From contig NW_027017959.1 of assembly GCF_032854445.1 (NCBI RefSeq), positions 62,001 to 126,000 on the forward strand: a stretch of DNA of 64,000 bases, given 5' to 3'. This DNA comes from Liolophura sinensis (Eukaryota; Mollusca; Polyplacophora; Chitonida; Chitonidae). Positions 22,612-33,605 of this stretch are shown here, one piece after another. The first letter of the stretch is position 1. Each line of letters opens with the position of its first letter. The notes below the pieces were generated by a model. That model was not told the origin of the DNA. It searched no databases and saw only the letters and a program-made list of their open reading frames with translations. Both the position numbers and the translations under genes were made by a program.

Positions 22612-22869
22612 GAATGAAAGAATAAATTATATCAGATTAACACCACCTCGATATAGCCATGCCGTGGCGAGAACATTTTGAAATCATGAACCAGTGAATG
22701 GGTTTCGATGTAATAAGGACATTTAAAATGAAATAGGGCGAATAGCGTGCAGTTTATTATGCACTTGTAGGTCCCATTCAGTCTGCCAGAAAGGGCGAAT
22801 ATGCTAACTTATTCTTTATATAAGGTAGGTTGCCCTGTCTACAACTGTGTTTCCATGGATATCAAAATG
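22612..22869 (-). mobile_element. Diverged LINE 3' end with RNase H scrap
   Basis: Minus strand: a decayed LINE 3' UTR (GAATGAAAGAATAA start, ACCTCGATATAGCCATGCCG) followed by RNase H remnants to about 22869 (the sequence corresponding to the TVVDRE region at 22840-22860). More diverged than the others. Confidence 0.55.
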
Positions 22870-23165
22870 ACATCCTTACCACGGAGCGGTAACAAGGGTG
22901 GTGTCTGATTCCGCGGATATCCAGAAGGAAGCACTCCAAGGATATAATTGAATTCCTCAACACTGGCTCCACCCGTTCTTCCCACCATAAAAATAGCGAC
23001 AGATCACACGTTCTATCCGATTGCCTCATTGGCCACAGCCTCAAGCCAAAGATGTGGTCCTATTGTATTCAAAAGATCGGCACAGAATTCTAGGCATTTT
23101 ACAACAAGCTTGCCTAGAGGACTGATGTCCTCCCCACTTCACCCCGATGACACCATGGGGAGCAC
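22870..23165 (-). mobile_element. Diverged LINE 5' UTR with structured start
   Basis: On the minus strand it begins CCCCATGGTGTCATCGG at 23160 and matches the 5' UTR of the main family only loosely. The structured region keeps its pairings through compensating changes: TGGTGTC (plus 23149-23155) with GACATCA (23123-23129), ATCGG (23144-23148) with CCGAT (23076-23080), and hairpin arms TCTAGGC (23112-23118) and GCCTAGA (23089-23095). It stops before any ORF1 start. Confidence 0.6.
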
Positions 23166-23222
23166 CAATCGATCAGCCAACTTTAGTTGCAAAATTAAAC
23201 GTTTATTAAGTATAAGCCTCAC

Positions 23223-23692
23223 ATTTATATACCATTCATAGTCCGTAAATGGCGTTCCATGTCGACAATCGCAAGATTTCCAAAACAATGTTTAACACTA
23301 GCTCCTAAAGCCAAGGGTATCAGAAATAAAGCCGGTAACACACAAGAGAGAGGCGGTCAACACACAAGAGAGAAGCGGTCATAATTTTTTAATGATATTC
23401 AATGGATATTCTAGGCATGAATTCCATATCAAAGTTCAAATTCGAAGTCAGTGAATGACTTCCAGGTCAAATAACAGTTAAACAAGTATCTCAGTCGCGC
23501 TTTAATTGCAACTGTTCATAAAAGCATCATGCACATGCAATGAGCATCCTTTACGGCCCCTAGCCCTAGATTAAGCAGTATTAGATACAATTCGAAAACG
23601 ATAAGCGTTACAGACCCCAACCGATCAAATTGTGATTCAAAAGTAACGGACTATTACGTCTTTCCCGTTAATACGTAAAGATCTCATGCTAC
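23223..23692 (-). mobile_element. PLE-type retroelement, 3' part (split by LINE)
   Basis: Minus-strand 3' portion of the PLE family (compare 53118-53640). It ends on the right at CATGCTAC (23685-23692), exactly where a LINE begins, and the rest of the same PLE resumes at 28383 with the same CATGCTAC. No open frame in this part. Confidence 0.75.
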
Positions 23693-23975
23693 AAGAATGA
23701 ATAAATGAATGAATGATTATGGCTTAACGCCACATCGGCAATATTTCAGCCATTTTGTGGCGAGAACAAGGTGAAAACATGAGACGGTTAAGGTTTTCGA
23801 AATGATGGTGAGAACATCAAAAATCAAACAAAAAGTACAGACAAGTTAACAAGACAAATCAGATAAGAAAAAACCAAAACAGTTAAAACTCGAAAACCAG
23901 CATATTTAAAAATAGTATATCTGGAAAGCTGTATGTATATAACATTTATCTATAAATATTTCAGACATTTGAAAT

Positions 23976-26900
23976 TTAAATTTTATGATATAGCCCAAAG
24001 GCCTTCAAATATTTTATGACAACATCGCCAGCGATGCTGTCAAAGAAATCATATACAGAGTTGCCTGTGTAGAACCTTTGCCTAACATGGGCAAAGTCTA
24101 CACAGTCAACAAAGATATGTTTGATGCCATATTGTGCATCACATCCAACACATTCGGGAGCACTGCTCCCATATAGGATGAAATTGTGTGTCAGATGAGA
24201 ATTCCCAACACGACACCTCGTTAAAACTACTTGGTCTCTGCGAGACATTTTACAAGTATAGGCATTGTAGCCAATGACCGGGTGAATAGCATGCAGTTTA
24301 TTGCGGATCTGCAAGCCCCATTCACACTGCCAAAGGCGACGAATATATTTAAAAATACTAGAATTTACGTCAGTATAAGGGATTTACTGACATACAGGTT
24401 TACCCGAGATACAGGTTTATATAGGGCAGCTATCGCTTCCCTGTCCACGACTGTGTTTGCACGGATACCAGTGTGACTTGGTATCCAACAGAATATAATA
24501 TCTTTACCTCTTTTAATTAGTTTTCTGTGTTTGGCTATTATCTCAACTATCAATGGATTTTTAAATTTATTATTCTGAATCGCCAAAGGACAAGACAGCG
24601 AGTCGCTGAATATCACTGCCCTCTGGGCATGCCCAGAGGAAACATATGATAAGGCCAGGGGTATAGCCCTGGCCTCTGCAGAAAAGATAGAAGATAAAGG
24701 TGGCAGACAAGTGACCCGCTGCTCTAAAACAGCCGCAGGCGCAACCCTGTCCCCATCCTTTGACCCGTCACTATATATAAATTTATAATCCATATAATCA
24801 GCCTTGATATCAGCAAATCTTTGTTGAATTACAAGAGGATTTGTATTTGATTTATTATATTTACGTAGATCAAATATTAGTTTAGGTTGTGGAGGAAGCC
24901 ATGGAGGAGACTCAGGGAAAGACACCGGAGCTATATCCTCCAGCTGGATGTTAGATCCCACAATATGGTCCCGTATGCGAAGACCGAACGAAGGGATCTG
25001 GTTAGGACACTTAGTATATTTGTCTACATATAATGGATTGAAAACACAGTCGTAGACAGAGTTTGTTGGATGTGCTTTAAGCTTTGTAGCATATTGAAGG
25101 CTAAGTTTTATACGTCGGTTATATCAGGAAGGCTCATTTGCCTTCACGTATAAACTCTCTACTGGTGAAGTTCTAAAAGGACCAAGGCTGAGCCTCAAAC
25201 CTTGGTGATGAACAGGATCCAACATTTTAATATACGACTTCCTAGCGGAACCGTAAATGATGGATCCATTGTCCAATTTAGACCTCACAAGAGAACGATA
25301 TAAATTAAGTAAAACTGATCGGTCAGCACCCCAATCGGTGCTAGACACGACCTTAATTATATCAAGAGCCTTTGTACATTTAGCTTAAAGCATTTTTATA
25401 TGAGGTATAAAAGATAGTTTACTATCAAATATTATACCTAAAAATTTAGTTTCTCCAACAATTTTAACCTGTTCACCACAAAAATCAAGTTCAGGGTCAA
25501 GATGAAGTTTCCGTTTGTCCGTTTGTTTTAGATGTTGAAAATCTAAAACCGTTTTCAGTTGCCCATTTCTCGGTAGCATATAAGGAAATTATCCATGTAT
25601 AAAGAACCCTCTGTGCCCGATGTTAATGTTTTTGCTAGGCTATTTATTTTTATGCTGAACAGAGTTGGTGATAGAATGCTGCCCTTGGGTACACCCATTT
25701 CCTGCTCATAAGAGTCAGAAAGATATGACCCAGCCCATACCTTAAACTGAACCAAACAAGTCTATCATTAATCATCCGTTCCATAGTCTTACAGACACAG
25801 CTGGTAAGAGCTATGGGACGGTATACCAGTATGATTTTTACCCGGTTTAGGGACCGGGATAATACACGCCTGCCTCCATGACGGTGGAAAATTACCAGTT
25901 GTCCAAATATCATTAAGCAAATCCAAGAGAGTCTCCAGTGGTTCAGGTGGTAAATAGTTTAGAAACTTATAATATACATTAATGGGACCACAAGCAGTAT
26001 CGTGGGCCTTTTTTAATGCAGTCTTAAGTTCGTCGATATTAAAAGACGATTACAATCTTCTAAATTTTTAGAAGAAAAGGGCAATTTAATTCTCTCCTTC
26101 TGGTTTTTAATACGTTGAAATTCTTTACTATAATTGTCAGAAGAAGATTTCTTTGAAATTCTCTCACCTATTTTTTTGGCTATATCAGATGGAGAGATTA
26201 AAATATTATCTCCATCTTTTAAATGTTGGACTTTTGCTTTATTATTTTTGCCCTAAAGTTTTTGAACCATGTTCCAGACCTTACGTATAGGTGTTTTTCA
26301 CGTAATGCCCGACACAAAGTTCTGCCAACAAGGTCGTCTCTTGGACTTGAGTAATCGACGAGCTTTAGCTATAAAGTTACGAACCTGGTTTAAATGATTA
26401 TCAGTGGGACAATGACTAAATCTTCATTCAGCCTTTTTCCGATCCTTTATGGCTTTACGACAATTATTGTCGTATCAGGGTTTACTCTTGGATTTTGGAT
26501 TTGTCGAGGTCTGAGGGATAGTTCTGCCAGCCGCTTGTAAAACAAGCTCATTTAATTTAATATAGGATCATCTGCTGCATTGAAAATGGTCACTACCACA
26601 AAGATCATCATGCACCTTCCAAGAAAAATCCGACAGAAGTGATGGATCTGTGATAGTGAGCAGAATAAGCTCCATTACCCGGATGTAAATAGGTATTAGA
26701 ACCATCATTGAAATAACACAGTTCCTCCTTCGATAATAAGTCTTCAATAAGTAATATTTATGTTACTTATGAAGTATGAAATTACTGTCCCATAGGGGGT
26801 TATGGGAATTAAAATCTCCCGTAGGTATAAAAGGTTTTGGCAACTGTTCTTTCAAATTATGTAACTGGAATGCTGACAAAGAAATGTTCGGGGAATATAC

Positions 26901-27227
26901 ACTGAACATAATGTGATTGTTTCAGACAATGAAACCACGAACGGCCACAGCCTGAAGCTCTGTATCCAGAGGAACAGGGCTGTGAATAATATTGTTATTG
27001 ATGAAGATAGAAGAGCCACCTGCAGCTCGCTCTTCTTCATTTGAGTAAGTACTGTAGAAGGAATAATTTTTAAGAGTTATTTTATCTTTGTCAGATGTCT
27101 TTAGGTGAGTTTCCTGAAGACACAGGGCAATAGGATTAAAGATTGAAGTAGCTGTGTTATTTCAATAAAATTGACCTTAAGACCTCGACAATTCCACTGT
27201 ATAATTTTGTCTTCTTAAAGAAGACAT
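23976..27227 (-). pseudogene. LINE ORF2: endonuclease, RT, RNase H, broken
   Basis: Starts at the ATG at 27227, in the TAATG junction, and ends at the stop near 23976. RNase H is open at 24365-24961 with YSDGSKDGD, SAEARAI, SDSLSC and NTVVDREA all kept, then breaks; the cysteine-rich C terminus is open at 23976-24314 (HLTHNFI, ECVGCDAQYGIKH). RT palm has YMDN in place of YxDD near 25590, a catalytic-box loss. The endonuclease (26450-27227) is full of stops. Inactive. Confidence 0.87.
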
Positions 27228-27731
27228 TATGGAGGAAGACGTATTGGGGATTTATCTTTATGTTTGGGTCGAGAACGACTCTTCCGTGGAGATCGGCTAG
27301 AAGGTAAACACCCTGCGACTTCAGTTCAGTGCAGATTCCTTTTCCGAAATTTCCAAAATATCTTGATGCCGGTTACGAATTATTCCCTGACAGCTGTTGA
27401 GGGAATTGTGAGGGGAGGTAAACACAGGTATGTACGAAAATGTTTTGAACGATAGTAAATTAATGGATTGTTGTGGCGAAGACATTCAATGAGAATGTCT
27501 CCGGACCTTAGCTTTTTCACATTTTTTAAGATTCCAGCGACTCCCTGGAGAGCCCTTTGCAAAAGAAAGGGATGGATTTTGGAGGCTGGCTTCTGTTTAT
27601 TCTTAGTTGAAAGAACAATAAAAGTCGGCCAACTGTCCGACACATTACATTTATCAAGCGAGTCCGACAAAACCTCTACGTCCTCTTTTTGTCGGTACCG
27701 AAGTCATTCCAGCGGAAGACCTAACAGACAT
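27227..27731 (-). pseudogene. LINE ORF1 remnant, zinc knuckles deleted
   Basis: N-terminal ORF1 (from ATG 27731; open 27380-27670, with SWPTFIVLSTKN and KLRSGDILIEC boxes shared with the 9.2 kb and 13.1 kb copies) is joined through about 70 bp of unrelated DNA to only the last codons of ORF1 at the TAATG junction (27227-27229). The knuckle-bearing middle is absent. Confidence 0.75.
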
Positions 27732-28281
27732 ATTAGATTACGTTTTGCGACAAATTTAAAGAAGACATAATATATATCATAAATATTGACCCTATTGTGT
27801 TCCCCCCACCCTCCACGGAGTGCCAACAAGGGCGATGCCTGAACCTGGAGATACCCAGCTGGACTCACACCAAGGACTCCACATGAGGTATACTCGAATA
27901 GATGGCCCTAATGAGCAAACCTTATTAAGTAAACAAGGTCACATATCAGACACATACTACTCGATTGACCCATGAGCCACCGCCTCAAAACTTGGAAGGA
28001 AACCGTTATTCTCTAAAGGAGTGATGTTATCGAGAAATGTTTTAGAACCAAACAAAGGCAAGACGTGACCAAGCCGATTGATCGGACCGGGCCCATCCGA
28101 CCTCCCGTCTCTCTCCAAGTAAGGGCCAAAGTGACGTGTTGGGGCGTGAGGATCTCGTAAGACCAACACGCCCTCAGCCACCAGGAACCCGTCCTCGAAA
28201 TTACGGGTCGGAACCCACGGCAAACAGGTGCTTCCCGGTTGCCTCTCACACAACCGAGAAGATGTATGCCTATTATATTCA

Positions 28282-28382
28282 CCGGGCTCAGACAGGAGAG
28301 CTCTAGGTTAGTCGTCTTTTAAGACAAGCTTGCCTAGAGGGGTTGAAGTCCTATTCTTATCACCCCGGAAACCCCTGGGGGC
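28282..28382 (-). promoter_or_regulatory. Structured 5' end of LINE at a mapped insertion end
   Basis: Minus strand: GGGGTT (28370-28375) pairs with part of GACTTCA (28344-28350); CCGGG (28364-28368) with CCCGG (28282-28286), perfect; hairpin arms CTCTAGG (28333-28339) and CCTAGAG (28301-28307). The first base of the element is fixed by the CATGCTAC duplication, so only about 7 bases (GCCCCCA) precede the first helix. Layout resembles HDV-like ribozymes without an evident P3. Confidence 0.42.
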
Positions 28383-29034
28383 CATGCTACAGGAGGCGTC
28401 ATCTATGATGTCACACATGACATACGGTTACACTGGGCAACCAGCTCCATCTATGTTGTTAAATACCATGTACGTGATAGACATGTACATAAGGATAACA
28501 GCGCCGTTTATGTGGTTGATCACAATGTAAATCGCCAGAGATTCTGAACGCTCTGTCCATACCTGTCAACGAGTGTTATACTCATTGTAAAATTTGAGAC
28601 ACTTAGAATGAAGGCGTTTGATGGAGTATCCTTGACAAACTAGTTTTTGAACTAACGGCTTGAGACGCACATTAAAGTCATCACAATTAACTCAGATCTG
28701 ACAAATGCTACAATGCGAGATATCTTAACGCCATATGCATGACCCTTTGGTATATTGCTGTCCAAATAAGGATAATTTACAATATCAAAATTGAAATCAT
28801 TCCTTTTTTCGTAAAGGCGGCGTGAAAGGAGACCTTGCTCGTCTTTGTACAGATATAGATCCAAGTAAGATGTACCATCAGGACTATCTGTTGTCTTGTT
28901 TAAATCCATTGAAGGCGGATAGATTTCCTTCACCGCTTCAGGAATATGGGGGTTATATTTAACGCCAGTAGATCAATATACCGCTTAGTAAATGAAAAGG
29001 ATCGAGCTTTAAAGATATTACTTTTAAGTAATAT
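28383..29034 (-). mobile_element. PLE-type retroelement, RT part (split by LINE)
   Basis: Continues the PLE interrupted at 23692. A reverse-transcriptase C-terminal segment is open at 28652-28933 (boxes KEIYPPSMDLNKTTDS, SYLDLYLYKDEQG, NFDIVNYPYLDSNIPKGHAYGV). It is cut off on the 5' side near 29034, just before the catalytic YIDD region preserved in the 32.5 kb copy. Family name is provisional. Confidence 0.7.
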
Positions 29035-29257
29035 TCTCGACAGATTAGATTCTAAAGTAACACAGTGCAGCTTGTGAATAAAAATGCGCTATGGAAATTA
29101 ACTGTGTGCGCAAGAAACTGTAAAAAACAATTTCAACATCGCACGATTTTAATTCTTATATTAATATTAATGCACAATACACACAGGTTTAGCGACGGCT
29201 TAAGTTTTGTTTCTTCGAGCACTTCTGTAGAGTATCAATCTATACAAAACTGCTTAC

Positions 29258-29735
29258 CTGTTATACCAAGTAATCCTATCGTAATAAAAGCAGACACCAT
29301 CAAAGCAAATGGCAGTTTTTGCGCTGGTAGTAGAGTCCCAGCTATTTCGGCTCGTAGTCTTTCAAGATATTCTTGTGCTCCATTCTTGTCTAAACACAGT
29401 CCATCAACACACACAGGCCCATCGCCAGTGTGGTTTGACAACTTCTCAGTGAGCTCTTTGGCTATTTCTTCGTTTGTCGTTACTTTGAGGAGGTACCTGG
29501 TGTTGTTCTTTCCAAGTAGCCATAAAGTATTTTCTATCTTCCCCATGATACGAAGTCCATGCGATTTAAACATTCTGTACATCTCAAATGTTGTGATCAT
29601 TATAAAATCTTCTCTTGTAAAGGGTTTCTCACTTGTCATGTATACATTTTTCCGCTTTGTCCGTTGTATTTATGACAAACCGTTCCTTCGTGTAACCTTC
29701 AGCAGCACCAATGCCTTCAACATAAATACAAGAAA
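29258..29735 (-). CDS. Host-like coding exon of unknown function with a membrane segment
   Basis: Open on the minus strand from an ATG at 29639, with balanced amino-acid use unlike the repeats: a Lys/Glu-rich part (NNTRYLLKVTTNEEIAKEL), a short Cys pair (PVCVDGLCLDKNG) and a C-terminal hydrophobic span (LPFALMVSAFITIGLLGIT). Right after that the DNA reads CAG|GTAAGC, a textbook splice donor, placing the exon end at 29258. Upstream, about 29640-29735, another frame reads sensibly (GAAEGYTKERFVINTTDKAE), so a frameshift or pseudogenisation near 29645 is possible. I do not recognise the family. Confidence 0.5.
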
Positions 29736-29750
29736 CGAATGTTAATGGTA

Positions 29751-30081
29751 AGTGAATGAATGAATGATTATGGCTTAACACCACATCGGCAATCTTTCAG
29801 CCATATCGTGGAGAGAACAAGGTAAAAACATGAGACGGTTAAGGTTTTCGAAATGATAGTGAAAATATCAAGAGCGAAACAAAGATATTCGGACATGTTT
29901 AATATCAAATAAGAAAAAATAAAACATGTAAAACTCCAAAACCAGCATATTTTAAGACTAGCGTATCAAGAAATCTAAATGTATGTAACTTTTCATCGAT
30001 TAAAGTTTATGATTTATGACATAGGCCAATCGACCACGAATATTTTATGACAGCATCGCCAGCGATGCTGTCAAACAAGAA
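29751..30081 (-). mobile_element. I-group LINE 3' fragment
   Basis: 3' UTR with GAAT-repeat end at 29751 and the last codons of ORF2 (sequence CATCGCCAGCGATGCTGTC near 30060). Truncated by the next fragment's 3' end. No open frame. Confidence 0.75.
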
Positions 30082-30835
30082 TGAATGATTATGGTTTAAC
30101 GCCACATCGGCAATATTTCAGCCATATCGTGGCGAGAACAAAGTGAAAACATGAGACGGTTAATGTTTTCGAAATGATAATGAGAACATCAAAAATAAAA
30201 CAAAATGTACAGACATATTCAAAATCAGATATGAAAAAACCAAAACATTTAAAACTCGAAAACCAGCATATTTAAAAAAAAGCATAGCTGGAAAGCTATA
30301 TGTATCTAACTTTTTATCTGCAAATATTTAGGACAAGTTAAATTTATATTTTATGATACAGGCCAATGACCTTCAAACATCGCCAGCGATGCTGTCAAAT
30401 AAATCATACATAGAGTTAACTGTGTAGAATCTTTGCCTGACATGAGCAACGTCTACACAGTCAACCAGATGTTTGATGCCATATTGCGCATGACATCCAA
30501 CACACTCTAGAGCACTGCTCCCATCTAAGATGAAATTGTGTGTTAGATGAGAATGCCCGATACAACATCTAGTTGAAACTACTTGGTCTCTGCGAGACTT
30601 TTCACAAGTATAAGAATTCTAGCCAATGACAGGATGAATGGCATGCAGTTCATTATGGATATGCAAGAACCATTCACCCTGCCAAAGGCGACGAATATAT
30701 TTAAGAATATTAGACTTTATGTCAGTATACGGTATTTTAACCCGAGATACATGTTTATACGGGGCAGCTTTCGCTTCCGTGTCCACGACTGTGTTTCCAT
30801 GAATACCAGTGTGACTTGGTATCCAACAGAAAATA
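30082..30835 (-). mobile_element. I-group LINE 3' fragment with RNase H end
   Basis: Minus strand: RNase H from the TVVDRE region down to the cysteine-rich end and 3' UTR (30082 onward). Stops are frequent. It directly adjoins another fragment at 30836 carrying the same domain, so three 3' ends lie in a row in the same orientation. Confidence 0.75.
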
Positions 30836-32029
30836 ATGAATGAATGAATGAATGATCATGGCTTAACGCCACATCGGCAATATTTCGGCCATATCGTGGC
30901 GAGATGAAAGTCAAAAAACGAGACAGTTGCGGTTTTCGATACGATAGCGTGAACATCAAAAGTAAAACAAAAAGTGCAGACGTGTTTAAAACTAGATAAA
31001 AGAAAAATAAGAATTAAAACTCGAAAATCAGCATATTGTGAAAACGGTTTATCTAGAAATCTATATGTATATAACTGTTTATCTCTAGATATTTACGACG
31101 ATTAAAATGTATATTTTATGATATAGGCCAATGGCCTTCAAATAATTTGACAACATCGCCAGCGATGCTGTCAAATAATTCATATATAGAGTTGACTGTG
31201 TAGAATTTTGGCCGAGCATGGGCAAAGTCTACACAGTCAGCCGGGATATGTTTGATGCTATATTGCGCAAGACATCCAACACACTCGTGAGCACTGCTCC
31301 CATCTAAGATAAAATTGTGTTAGGTGAGAATGCCCAGTACAACGTCTAGTTAAAACTACTTGGTCTCTGCGAGACTTTTCACAAGTATAAGAATTCTAGC
31401 CATTGACAGGATGAATGGCATGCAGTTTATTATGAATCTACAAGTCTCATTCTCCCTGCCGGAGGCGACGAATATATTTAAGAATATTTGGGGCGAAGTC
31501 AGAATACGGGATTTTAAAATGCGATACATGTTTACATAGGGCAACCTTCGCTTCCCTGTCTACGACTGTGTTTCCGTGGATAGCAATATGACTTGGTATC
31601 CAACAGAATACGATATCTTTGCTCTTTTAATCAGTTGTCAACAATTAATGAATTTTTTAATTTATTATTCTCAATTGCCAAAAGACAAGACAACGAGTCA
31701 GTGCATATCACTGCCCTCTGGGGCACACCCAGAAGAAACATATGATAAGCCCAAGAGTATAGCTCTGGCCTCTGCAAAAAAGATAGAAAACGAAGACGGT
31801 AAACGAAAATAAGTGACCCACTGTTCTACGACAGCCGCCGCCACAACTCTGTCCCCATTCTTTGATCTATCGGTATATATAAATTTGTAATCTCGATAAT
31901 CAGCCTGGACTTCCGCAAAACTTTGCATGTGATTTATTATGTTTTCATAGATCAAATATCAATTTCAATTTAGGCTGTGGAAGAAGCCATGGAGGGGACT
32001 CACCAGTAGAGAGTTTACCACCAAACTCT
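30836..32029 (-). mobile_element. I-group LINE 3' fragment with larger RNase H part
   Basis: Minus strand: most of RNase H (open piece 31698-31955 with DYKFIYTDRSKNGD and AEARAILLGLSYVSSG) through the 3' UTR at 30836. The first catalytic region reads YTDRSKNGD, and a frameshift follows SGCAPEGSD. It ends at 32029, where a PLE begins. Confidence 0.75.
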
Positions 32030-33605
32030 GGTCAACCCTACTTACGAGAGCGTTACAAAAAGTAAAGTCATTTTGGATTAATTATTGTTGAGTCATAACA
32101 AAAAATGCAGGTGTCAACTGCATTTGGATTCTTAACTCCAAACGTCTTACAGAAGAACTTGATGCTCATATTCGTATATTGTACAAAGACGTATCCACAT
32201 GGGATTTCTCTACTCTCTATACTATGATTCCTCACAAAGATCTTATTGAAAGAATATCGTCGTTAATTGTCTCGGTATTTACTAAAACAGGTCACCGTTA
32301 CATTAACGCCAGAAGCAATAAGGCTTTCTTTCGTTCTACTAATTTATAAAGGTTACCACTCATGGGATGTTAGATAATTTATTGAATTACTTTAATTTCT
32401 CATTAAAAACATATGTGTAAAATTAAGAGATACCATTTACCAACAGTGCATAGGTATTCCAGTGGGTTGCAGTTGTGCGCCTCTTTTGGCAGACCTATGC
32501 AGAATTTGCTTAAAAGTAATATCTTGAAAGCTCGATCCTTTTCATTTACTAAGCGGTATATTGATGATCTTCTGGCGTTCAATAACCCCCATATTGCTGA
32601 AGCGGTGAAGGAAATCTATCCGCCTTTATTGGATTTAAACAAGACAACAGATAGTCCTGATGGTACATCTTATTTGGATCTATATCTCTACAAAGACGAA
32701 CAAGGTCTCCTTTCAAGCCGCTTTTACGACAAAAGGGATAGTTTCAATTTTGATATTGTAAATTATCCTTATTTAGATAGCAATATACCAAAGGGTCATG
32801 CATATGGCATATAGATATCTCACACTGTAGCATTTGTCAGATCTTGGGTTAATTGTTATGATTTTAATCTGCGTCACAAGTTGCTAGTTTAAAAACTAGT
32901 TTGTCAAGGATACTCCATCAAACGCCTTCATTCTAAGCGTCTCAAATTTTCCAATCAGCATAACACTCTCGTTGGCAGGTATGGACAGAGCGTTCAGAAT
33001 CTCTGGTGATCTGCATTGTGATCAACCACATAAACGGCGCTGTTATCCTTATGTACATATCTACCTTGTTCGTCATGTGTAAGATCATAGATGGCGCTTC
33101 TTGTAATATGAGATCTTTACTTATTAACGGGAAAGACGTAATCGTCCGTTACTTTTAAATCACAATCAGATCGGTTAGGGTCTGTAACGCTTGTCATTTT
33201 CACACTGTATCTAGTACCGCTTAACCTGGGGATAGGGGCCGTAAAGGTAGCCATGCTCATTACATCAGCGTTATGCCTTTATGAACAGTTGCAATTAAAT
33301 CGCGACTGAGATACTTGTTTAATTGTTATTTGACATAGAACTCATTCACGGACTACGAATTTGAACTTTGATATGCAATTCATGGCTGGAATATCCATTG
33401 TATGCCCGGCATCATTGAAAAACTGATGACTGCTTCTCTCTTGTGTGTTACCGGCTTTATTCTTATTTGTAAAATTTCTTACATACCTTTGTCTTTGGGA
33501 GTTATTGTTTAAACGTTGTTTTGGAAATGGTTCTTGCGATTATCAGCTTGGAACGCCCTTTACGGACTACGAATGGAATATGAATGTCGGACTTGACGCT
33601 TATAT
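32030..33605 (+). mobile_element. PLE-type retroelement, plus strand
   Basis: Contains a 5'-truncated RT region (32050-32820) and the family 3' region to about 33605. It is closely related to the minus-strand copy at 53118-54708. Its 3' end abuts a minus-strand LINE near 33606. Confidence 0.7.
32170..32815 (+). pseudogene. PLE-type reverse transcriptase, broken
   Basis: RT palm pieces can be read in order: VSTWDFSTLYT near 32190, then, after a frameshift, TKRYIDDLLAFNN near 32545 with the catalytic Asp pair, EIYPPLLDLNKTTDS and NFDIVNYPYLDSNIPKGHAYG to 32815. The DFSTLYTxIPH plus RYIDDLL pattern differs from the I-group RT nearby. I place it provisionally with Penelope-like elements; a DIRS or other RT cannot be excluded from sequence alone. 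Confidence 0.62.

Larger units (their letters stand above)
23693..28382 (-). mobile_element. I-group LINE, minus strand, both ends intact (4690 bp)
   Basis: Contains the 3' UTR with a GAAT-repeat end (about 23697), ORF2, a shortened ORF1 and the 5' UTR with structured start (to 28382). It is flanked by a perfect 8-bp duplication CATGCTAC (23685-23692 and 28383-28390), so the true ends of the family are visible. The host site is a PLE. Internal damage: most of ORF1 is replaced by about 70 bp of other sequence near 27312-27382, and ORF2 has frameshifts. Confidence 0.92.

Noticed and set aside
29065-29745. 226-codon open frame on the plus strand
   Set aside because: It lies opposite a more protein-like minus-strand frame with a splice donor, and its composition (runs of Ile/Leu/Ser) looks like an antisense shadow.
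20222-30900. GAAT/CATT repeats as microsatellites or CRISPR-like repeats
   Set aside because: They are the tandem 3' ends of LINE copies, each attached to the same 3' UTR; no spacer-repeat structure exists.
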